Shown: piece after piece, positions 1-5,204 of the stretch
How positions within the stretch are numbered: the stretch's first letter is position 1
Layout: every line of letters begins with the position of its first letter
Position numbers and translations under genes: made by a program
NCBI GenBank assembly: GCA_947174225.1
Contig: CAMWIF010000211.1
Span: forward strand, 1-5,204
DNA: 5,204 nucleotides
Source of the DNA: an uncultured Porphyromonadaceae bacterium
Lineage (GTDB): Bacteria; Bacteroidota; Bacteroidia; Bacteroidales; Muribaculaceae
Direction of reading: 5' to 3'
The notes under the pieces: generated by a model
What the model was told of the DNA's origin: nothing
Seen by the model: the letters and a program-made list of their open reading frames with translations, nothing else
The model's database searches: none

Positions 1-180
1 ACCTCAAAGGATGTGATGGAGATTTTCCGCCAGCTCAACGAAGAGGAGGGAAAGACCATCGTGATAGTGACACACGACCCCGGTGTGGCAGCGCAGACCA
101 ACCGACTTATCCGTATCTCCGACGGTGTGATTGCTCCTGACACTCCGGAAGTGAAAATTCCGCAATTGATTATCCCATAA
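1..180 (+). CDS. ABC transporter ATP-binding protein (MacB/LolD-type), 3' part only
   Basis: This is the C-terminal 59 residues of a cytosolic nucleotide-binding subunit; the start, Walker A, signature and Walker B motifs lie outside the window. The visible part opens with TSKDVMEIFRQLN, which normally follows directly after the D-loop of this family. It then shows the strand and switch motif IVIVTHDP, with the H-loop histidine at bases 73-75 that contacts the ATP gamma-phosphate. The next segment, NRLIRISDGVI, is the usual end of LolD/MacB/FtsE-like ATPases (the 'R.i.l.DG.i' element). A short proline-containing tail of about 16 residues follows before TAA. The FtsX-type permease gene starts 10 bases downstream, so the two are almost surely cotranscribed and partners. 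The ATPase is a separate protein here, not fused to the permease as in E. coli MacB. The family call is secure; the substrate is unknown. Confidence 0.93.
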   Translation, partial: TSKDVMEIFRQLNEEEGKTIVIVTHDPGVAAQTNRLIRISDGVIAPDTPEVKIPQLIIP

Positions 181-190
181 TAAGAAGGTT

Positions 191-1417
191 ATGTTTGATC
201 TTATTCACGAGATAATGCAGACGTTGCGTAATAATAAGTTGCGCACGATTCTTACGGGTGTGGCTGTCACGTGGGGCGTGTTTATGCTTATCACCCTTTT
301 GGCTCTCGCAAGGGGTATGACAGATGATTTCGAGGAGGATATGATGTCTACCAATATGACCCGACTCAGGGTGTTCGGCGGACGCACTTCCGTTCCCTGG
401 GAAGGCAACCGCGAAGGTAGACGCATCCGCCTTGATGAGAAAGACCTCCATACGGTGCCTTCCGGAGTGAAGAGATATGTGGAGGATGTCACCACCAACA
501 TCCGCTCCGGCAGCTCCATATCTACAAAGGATGCTAAGGTCAACCAGTCATACTCCGGAGTTTTCCCCTCTGCGGCTAAGGAGCAGCGCATTGAGGATAA
601 GATGACGGAGGGGCGGTTTCTGAATCAGCCGGATATGGATGACTGTAGGAAAGTTGTGGTGCTTCCGGTGTATTATGCCGAGCAGCTATTTCCGCCCGAA
701 GGTAAGGGCGCGGTGGGAAAGACAGTGATTATCAACGGACTTGCCTTCAAGGTGGTGGGAGTCTACAAGAGTGAATGGAACAGGGACGCGTATATACCTT
801 TCACAACGGCTCGACTTATGGCTTCCGACCGTAAGGATCTCGGCGAACTCAGCGTTAATCTCAAGAATGTCACGACTCAGGAGGATGGGGAAGAGGCTGA
901 GAAGCAGGTTAAGAATATCATAGCCAAGAACCATAGCTTCAGTCCTGACGACGAGAGCGCGGTGTGGATTTCCAACTATTTCACGAATGCTCTGAGAGCG
1001 CGTCAGGGGATAGGTATATTGGATGTGAGCGTATGGGTGTTGGGTATACTCACACTGCTGACAGGCATTGTGGGAATCAGCAACATTATGTTTGTCAGTG
1101 TCAAGGAGCGGACTCACGAGATTGGCATCAGGAGAGCGATAGGTGCCAAACCGAGGAAGATACTTATACAGATATTGGCAGAGGCTGTCTCTATCACACT
1201 GATATTTGGCTATATTGGCATTGTTATGGGTACTGTCGTGACTCAGCTGATCGACCATATTTTCAATGAATCGGGTATGTTGGGAAATCCTACGGTGAGT
1301 CTTACGATAGCCTGTGAGGTCACTGTGGTGCTCGTGCTTGCCGGAGCTTTGGCAGGGTTGTTCCCGGCTCTGAAAGCTTTGAAGGTAAGACCCGTGGAGG
1401 CTCTGAGAGATGAATAG
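191..1417 (+). CDS. ABC transporter permease, FtsX/MacB family (permease 1)
   Basis: This 408-residue inner membrane protein has the MacB/FtsX layout. A short cytosolic N-terminal helix (LRNNKLRTILT) leads into TM1 at about residues 20-40. A large periplasmic domain spans about 43-275, with the MacB periplasmic-core signatures GRF at 141-143, KVVVL at 154-158 and GKTVIINGLAFKVVGV at 176-191. TM2 is at about 278-302, TM3 at about 327-352 and TM4 at about 373-395. The cytosolic loop after TM2 carries KERTHEIGIRRAIGAKPRKI (305-324), the conserved coupling segment that contacts the ATPase. The C-terminus FPALKALKVRPVEALRDE is the family's standard ending. No ATPase domain is present, so it must use the separate ATPase encoded just upstream. 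The ATG at 191 is chosen because it lies 10 bases after the ATPase stop and gives the full N-terminal helix; AAGAAGG at 182-188 is at best a weak ribosome site. It probably pairs with permease 2 as a heterodimer (inference). Confidence 0.95.
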   Translation: MFDLIHEIMQTLRNNKLRTILTGVAVTWGVFMLITLLALARGMTDDFEEDMMSTNMTRLRVFGGRTSVPWEGNREGRRIRLDEKDLHTVPSGVKRYVEDVTTNIRSGSSISTKDAKVNQSYSGVFPSAAKEQRIEDKMTEGRFLNQPDMDDCRKVVVLPVYYAEQLFPPEGKGAVGKTVIINGLAFKVVGVYKSEWNRDAYIPFTTARLMASDRKDLGELSVNLKNVTTQEDGEEAEKQVKNIIAKNHSFSPDDESAVWISNYFTNALRARQGIGILDVSVWVLGILTLLTGIVGISNIMFVSVKERTHEIGIRRAIGAKPRKILIQILAEAVSITLIFGYIGIVMGTVVTQLIDHIFNESGMLGNPTVSLTIACEVTVVLVLAGALAGLFPALKALKVRPVEALRDE

Positions 1418-1435
1418 ATTATAGATATTGAAAAG

Positions 1436-2692
1436 ATGAGACTGACTATATTCGACATAGAAAACTGGAAAGAGATTGGGGCGACATTGATGCGTAATAA
1501 GACCCGTACTTTCCTTACCGGCTTCGGTATCTTTTGGGGTGTGGCAATGCTTGCGCTGCTCACCGGAGGCGCGAGGGGAGGCGGCGATATGCTTAGGCGT
1601 AACTTTGCCGGATTTGCCACTAATACTGCAGGTGTGATACCGAGTAACACCACGATGCCTTATAAGGGATATCAGAAGGGGAGATGGTGGCAGATGACCC
1701 TCGGCGACGCGGAGATGATAAAGGCTGCCTTTCCCGAACTGGATGCTGTGGTGCCTACATCACAAAGAGGCGCACAGAGTTTCAAACGGGGCAAATATAC
1801 CTATTCCGGTCAGTTGGCTGGAGTGACGGAAGATTATACCAAGATACTCCAGCCAAGACTTTATGAGGGACGCTTTGTGAATGAGGCTGACGTGCAGAAT
1901 GAGCGGAAGGTGGCGGTTATTGGCAAGAAAGTCGCCGGACAGTTGTTTCCCGACGGGTCAAGTCCTATAGGGAAAATGGTTGAGGTGGCGGGTGCCCCAT
2001 ATGCAGTCATCGGAGTGGTGGGAGATGTGTCGGAGATACAGCTCAACGGCAGTGCCGACGAAGGGGTATTTATACCAGCTTCGACATTCAGAAGAATTTT
2101 CGGATATGGCGATAAAATCGACTTCCTGATGCTCACCGGCAATGACAACACCAATCTTAGCGAGGTGTTGCCTAAGATACAGACAATGCTGGCTCGCCGT
2201 CACGACTTCAACCCCTCCGACAAGGGAGCCGTATGGATTATCAACATAGCCGAGCAGTTTGAGCAGATTGACAAGCTTTTCCTTGGGATTGACCTCTTGG
2301 CATGGTTTATCGGTTTGGCTACCTTGATAGCCGGCGTGATCGGCATCGGCAATATTATGTGGGTGATAGTGAAGGAGCGCACTCAGGAAATCGGCATACG
2401 GAGAGCCATCGGCGCGAAACCGAGAGACATAATTGTGCAGGTATTGAGCGAGGGTATAGCTTTGACATTGCTCTTCGGACTTGCCGGAGTGACATTCGCC
2501 ACCATTGTCTTGGCTGTGATGCAGGCTTCCACCAACCCGGCGGATGCGGTGTCGGTAGCACGCTTCCAGATGAGTTTCAAGGGGGCAGTAGTGATATTGA
2601 CCCTCTTTGTGCTTATGGGCACATTAGCCGGCATCATACCCTCCCTCAAAGCAATGCGTATCAAACCCATCGAAGCCATCAACTCCAAATAA
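1436..2692 (+). CDS. ABC transporter permease, FtsX/MacB family (permease 2)
   Basis: This 418-residue paralogue of the preceding permease has the same four-TM MacB layout. TM1 is at about 25-45, and a periplasmic domain spans about 47-285. TM2 lies at about 286-310, TM3 at about 335-361 and TM4 at about 380-404. The periplasmic core shows GRF at 145-147, KVAVIG at 158-163 and PIGKMVEVAGAPYAVIGVV at 177-195. The coupling loop after TM2 reads KERTQEIGIRRAIGAKPRDI (313-332), identical to permease 1 at 18 of 20 positions. Both permeases also share an AVWI segment before TM2. A glycine-rich stretch (GGARGGGD) follows TM1, unlike permease 1. The start at 1436 lies 18 bases after permease 1; no Shine-Dalgarno site is present, only an A-rich ATTGAAAAG before the ATG, which is usual in Bacteroidota. 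The likely role is the second half of a heterodimeric transmembrane unit. The last 24 codons are C-rich and avoid G at third positions. Confidence 0.95.
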   Translation: MRLTIFDIENWKEIGATLMRNKTRTFLTGFGIFWGVAMLALLTGGARGGGDMLRRNFAGFATNTAGVIPSNTTMPYKGYQKGRWWQMTLGDAEMIKAAFPELDAVVPTSQRGAQSFKRGKYTYSGQLAGVTEDYTKILQPRLYEGRFVNEADVQNERKVAVIGKKVAGQLFPDGSSPIGKMVEVAGAPYAVIGVVGDVSEIQLNGSADEGVFIPASTFRRIFGYGDKIDFLMLTGNDNTNLSEVLPKIQTMLARRHDFNPSDKGAVWIINIAEQFEQIDKLFLGIDLLAWFIGLATLIAGVIGIGNIMWVIVKERTQEIGIRRAIGAKPRDIIVQVLSEGIALTLLFGLAGVTFATIVLAVMQASTNPADAVSVARFQMSFKGAVVILTLFVLMGTLAGIIPSLKAMRIKPIEAINSK

Positions 2693-2712
2693 TATATAAA
2701 CCAAACCAAGAT

Positions 2713-3810
2713 ATGAAAAAGTTTTTTAAGATTTTCCTTATCGTCATTGTGTGTGCTGTCTTCATCGGCACATTTATCTTCCTTTACCGCAACTCCATGA
2801 AGAAGGATGCGGTCTATACACTTGCCAATCCGGAAGTGGCAACTATCGAGCGCACCACTGTCCTGACCGGTAAAATTGAACCGCGTGATGAGATTGACAT
2901 CAAACCACAGATTTCCGGTATCATAAGCGAGATTCTTGTGGAGGCTGGCGATCATGTCAACAACGGCGACATCATAGCCAAAATAAAGGTGATTCCGGAG
3001 GAGGCACAGCTCTCGCAGGCAGAGAATAGGGTAGAGGTCGCCAAAATCTCCTTAAACGAGGCTAAGTTGAATTTCGAGCGCACCAGGCAACTCTATGAGA
3101 AGAAATATGAGAGCCGTGAGAAATACGAGGCTGACGAGGCTGCTTATGAGAGGGCAAAGAGGGAGTATGAACAGGCAAACGACCAGCTTACCATCGTGCG
3201 CGACGGTTATTCGGCTGCGAATGCCCAAGGTTCCAACACCCTTGTACGCTCCACAGTGACCGGCGTTGTACTTGAGGTGCCGGTCAAGGTGGGTTCATCG
3301 GTTATTCAGGCGAATACCTTCAACGACGGTACCACCATCGCGAAGGTGGCTGATATGACCGACCTTATCTTCAAGGGTAAGGTGGATGAGACCGACGTTG
3401 ACCTTATCCACGAAGGGCAGGAGGTGAGGATTACTGTCGGAGCAATTGCCGATTCGGATTATCCGGCTGTGATTGAAAAGATAGCACCTATGGCAACCGA
3501 TGACAACGGCACCAACACCTTTGAGGTTAAGGCTGCTTTGTCGGCAAGTGAAGTAGGTCACCTTAGAGCTGGCTACAGTGCCAATGCGAATATCATACTT
3601 GAGAGAGCGGAGAATGTGCTCGCCGTTTCTGAGGGTCTGGTGGAATATGAGGATGGCAAGGCATATGTCTACGTGCTCACCGATTCTGTTGGTGGCCAGA
3701 AGTTCGACAAACGTGAGATCAAGACTGGTCTCTCCGACGGCTTAAAAGTGGAGCTTAAGGATTCCTCCATCACAAAGGAGACACGCCTTCGCGACAGTGC
3801 TGTGAAATAA
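2713..3810 (+). CDS. Periplasmic adaptor subunit (MacA/HlyD-type membrane fusion protein)
   Basis: This 365-residue protein, close in length to E. coli MacA, links the inner membrane permeases to the outer membrane channel. Its N-terminus is MKKFFK followed by one hydrophobic segment (about 7-25), read as an uncleaved membrane anchor. The first half of the lipoyl/barrel-sandwich domain is at about 62-94 (IKPQISGIISEILVEAGDHV with G85-D86). A charged coiled-coil hairpin rich in E, K, A and R spans about 96-163. The second lipoyl half is at about 178-200 (VRSTVTGVVLEVPVKVGSSV), the beta-barrel at about 216-285 (KGKVDETDVDLIHEGQEVRI), and the membrane-proximal domain at about 290-365. The frame stays open upstream to an ATG at 2302, but that extension is an out-of-frame reading of permease 2 without adaptor features. 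ATG 2713 is therefore chosen; it follows permease 2 by 20 bases and is preceded by A-rich sequence. No lipobox is seen, so it is not a lipoprotein. Substrate specificity is not readable. Confidence 0.95.
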   Translation: MKKFFKIFLIVIVCAVFIGTFIFLYRNSMKKDAVYTLANPEVATIERTTVLTGKIEPRDEIDIKPQISGIISEILVEAGDHVNNGDIIAKIKVIPEEAQLSQAENRVEVAKISLNEAKLNFERTRQLYEKKYESREKYEADEAAYERAKREYEQANDQLTIVRDGYSAANAQGSNTLVRSTVTGVVLEVPVKVGSSVIQANTFNDGTTIAKVADMTDLIFKGKVDETDVDLIHEGQEVRITVGAIADSDYPAVIEKIAPMATDDNGTNTFEVKAALSASEVGHLRAGYSANANIILERAENVLAVSEGLVEYEDGKAYVYVLTDSVGGQKFDKREIKTGLSDGLKVELKDSSITKETRLRDSAVK

Positions 3811-3839
3811 TGCCCTTTCCTATCTTTAATTTTATCACT

Positions 3840-3845
3840 GAAAAA
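3840..3845 (+). promoter_or_regulatory. A-rich translation-start leader of the TolC-like gene
   Basis: The bases GAAAAA directly before ATG 3846 resemble the A-rich leaders that replace Shine-Dalgarno sites in many Bacteroidota genes. It is the main reason for preferring 3846 over the ATG at 3810, which overlaps the adaptor stop as TAATG, and over 3879, whose upstream AGGG is only a partial Shine-Dalgarno match. Support is weak, being based on a short low-complexity run. Confidence 0.3.
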
Positions 3846-5204
3846 ATGAGAACCGATTCATTAATACAAAATAGGGCTATGTGGCGCAAGAAGTCAAATA
3901 AGAGAATGATTTTTACGCTTACGGCAATGGCTCTGCTTACGGTGCCGGAAATAAGCCGTGCAGAGACGTGGAGCCTTCAGCAATGTGTAGACTATGCCAT
4001 CAGCCACAACATAAGCATACAGCAGGGAGAACAGCGCGTAAAGAGCGGAGAGTTGGCTATAACCGAGGCAAAGGACGGTTTCCTGCCACAGGTGGATGCG
4101 TCCGCTTCACAGTCATTCAACTTCGGACGCGGGCTTACCGCCGAAAATACCTACGCCAACCGCAACACCTCCAGCACATCGTGGAATGTGGGCTTTAGCC
4201 TCCCCCTCTTTCAGGGCTTGAAGGAATACAAGCGCGTGAAGGTAGCGGAGCTTTCACTTCAGCAATATCTGTGGGAAAGCGGAAGTGCCAAAGATAACGT
4301 CACGCTTAATGTTATGTCGCAATATCTCCAGGTACTCTACTGTAAGGAGGTTGTGAGAAGTTCGGAGTCGCAGGCAGAGTTGTCGGCTTATCAGGTGGAG
4401 CGTCAGAAAGCGTTGATTGAGGCAGGTAAGGTAGCTGAGGCAACCCTCTACGACCTTGAGGCGGTGGCTGCACAAGACCGTCTTCAGGTTGTCACTGCCG
4501 GCAACGACTTGCAGACTGCCATCGTAAACCTCACCAATCTCCTTCTCCTTCCGTCGGCTGAGGACTTCGACGTTGCGCCCCTTGACGAGCAAGACCCATC
4601 CCTCTCTTCGGCAGAAGAGGTGTATTCACAGGCGCAGAACATCAACAACTCTCTGCTCGGAGCGCGTCAGGCGGTAAAAGTAGCCGACGAGAACATCTCA
4701 ATGGCAAAGACAGGTTTTATCCCGACATTGAGCTTCAGCGGTGGCATCGGGTCAAGCTACTATACAGTCAGCGGTATGCAAAGCGAGAACTTCGGTAATC
4801 AGATGCGCCACAACTTCTCTACCTATCTCGGTTTATCGTTGCGTATACCTATCTTCGACGCTTTCTCCACACGCAACTCGATACGTCGCTCACGTATGCA
4901 GAAGCTTGACGCAGAGCTTGCTCTTGAGCAACGTGAGACCGACCTCCAGAAAGAGATCCAATTAGCCTACTATCAGGCAAAGGGAGCCAGAGAGCGTTAT
5001 CTGACCTCAGAAGAGACCTTGGAAAAGACCCGTCTTTCATTCGAGGCGACCCGTGAACGCTTCGACTTAGGACGCGCTACCCAAGCCGACTACGAACAAG
5101 CAAAAAACAATCTCTTCAAAACCGAAGTCACCCGCATCCAAGCCCACTACGAATACCTCCTCCGCGCCAAAGTCCTCCAATTCTACCAAACCAACCACCT
5201 CTAA
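3846..5204 (+). CDS. TolC-like outer membrane efflux protein
   Basis: This 452-residue protein (from ATG 3846) should trimerise into the outer membrane channel and periplasmic tunnel. It starts with a basic region (WRKKSNKR) and a hydrophobic core (MIFTLTAMALLTV), then a signal peptidase I site SRA|ET after residue 39. The mature end WSLQQCVDYAISHN is typical of Bacteroidota TolC homologues. Two outer-membrane-efflux repeats follow, at about 42-230 and 260-450. Each has a strand-turn element in matching position: LPLFQG at 119-124 and IPIFDA at 334-339, about 214 residues apart. The second repeat ends with FDLGRATQADYEQAKNNL, the family's conserved 'G..s..dy..A...l' helix. In-frame starts also exist at 3810 (one-base overlap with the adaptor stop), 3879 (28-residue signal peptide) and 3906. 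I favour 3846 for its A-rich leader; 3879 is nearly as good. No lipobox is present. The protein ends soon after the second repeat, and the final 51 codons have unusual codon use. Confidence 0.93.
   Translation: MRTDSLIQNRAMWRKKSNKRMIFTLTAMALLTVPEISRAETWSLQQCVDYAISHNISIQQGEQRVKSGELAITEAKDGFLPQVDASASQSFNFGRGLTAENTYANRNTSSTSWNVGFSLPLFQGLKEYKRVKVAELSLQQYLWESGSAKDNVTLNVMSQYLQVLYCKEVVRSSESQAELSAYQVERQKALIEAGKVAEATLYDLEAVAAQDRLQVVTAGNDLQTAIVNLTNLLLLPSAEDFDVAPLDEQDPSLSSAEEVYSQAQNINNSLLGARQAVKVADENISMAKTGFIPTLSFSGGIGSSYYTVSGMQSENFGNQMRHNFSTYLGLSLRIPIFDAFSTRNSIRRSRMQKLDAELALEQRETDLQKEIQLAYYQAKGARERYLTSEETLEKTRLSFEATRERFDLGRATQADYEQAKNNLFKTEVTRIQAHYEYLLRAKVLQFYQTNHL
3879..3962 (+). other. Signal peptide core of the TolC-like protein
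   Basis: These codons give a basic n-region (WRKKSNKR), a hydrophobic h-region and a c-region ending PEISRA, with serine at -3 and alanine at -1 before a glutamate. This fits Sec export and signal peptidase I cleavage after base 3962. Whichever start is used, this segment is retained unless translation starts at 3906, which would remove the positive charges. Confidence 0.8.

Noticed and set aside
205..591. 128-codon minus-strand open frame near the start of permease 1
   Set aside because: It mirrors the coding strand of permease 1 and shows no independent coding signal.
686..1258. 190-codon open frame on the minus strand inside permease 1
   Set aside because: It is antisense to a clearly recognisable gene, with low-complexity His/Arg/Tyr-rich sequence, no recognisable domain and no leader; it is a coding shadow.
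2302..2712. N-terminal extension of the adaptor reading frame (137 extra codons to an upstream ATG)
   Set aside because: It lies wholly inside permease 2 and the short gap in another frame, has no adaptor-like features, and the protein from 2713 begins with a normal basic start and membrane anchor.
2752..2754. Cysteine in the adaptor's hydrophobic N-terminus as a possible lipoprotein site
   Set aside because: The preceding residues are VIV, so the required small residue at -1 is absent and the hydrophobic stretch continues after the cysteine; an uncleaved anchor fits better.
2383..2955. 190-codon open frame on the minus strand across the permease 2/adaptor junction
   Set aside because: It is antisense to two well-supported genes and has no family resemblance, so chance is the simplest explanation.
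3821..3828. TATCTTTA as a Bacteroidota -7 promoter element (consensus TAnnTTTG) before the TolC-like gene
   Set aside because: It misses the final G and I find no TTTG at the expected -33 spacing upstream; one near-match in AT-rich sequence is expected by chance.
5150..5204. Intrinsic terminator at the end of the operon
   Set aside because: No GC-rich hairpin followed by a T run is visible before the window ends at the stop codon, so nothing can be called.

Overview
The window reads as part of one plus-strand operon for a MacAB-TolC-type tripartite export machine from a Gram-negative member of the Bacteroidota, most likely a Bacteroidales gut-type lineage. This assignment rests on four things: the gene order (ABC ATPase, two FtsX/MacB-type permeases, periplasmic adaptor, TolC-like outer membrane protein), the mature N-terminus of the TolC protein (WSLQQCVDYAISHN, very typical of Bacteroidota TolC homologues), the lack of good Shine-Dalgarno sites with A-rich sequence before starts, and a roughly balanced base composition by eye. 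Family and genus cannot be fixed from this stretch alone.

Layout. Positions 1-180 hold the C-terminal 59 residues of an ABC ATPase cut by the window edge. After a 10-base gap comes permease 1 (191-1417), then after 18 bases permease 2 (1436-2692), then after 20 bases the membrane-anchored periplasmic adaptor (2713-3810), and finally the outer membrane factor (best start 3846, ending 5204). The ATG at 3810 overlaps the adaptor stop as TAATG, so an alternative start would make those two genes overlap by one base. No non-coding stretch exceeds about 70 bases. I see no RNA gene, mobile element, CRISPR array, inverted repeat terminator or convincing promoter. The operon promoter must lie upstream of the window and its terminator downstream.

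How the genes work together (inference from the MacAB-TolC family): the cytosolic ATPase powers a permease pair in the inner membrane. The permeases do not translocate substrate through the bilayer but transmit motion to the periplasm. The adaptor bridges them to the TolC-like channel so that a periplasmic substrate leaves through the outer membrane. Unlike E. coli MacB, where ATPase and permease are one polypeptide acting as a homodimer, here the ATPase is separate and two different permeases probably form a heterodimer. The substrate cannot be read from the sequence.

The system is a recognised type rather than a new one. The most unusual feature is compositional: the last 51 codons of the TolC gene have no G in third position, and the last 24 codons of permease 2 have none apart from the obligatory ATG. 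These make C-rich, G-poor gene ends that the neighbouring genes lack.
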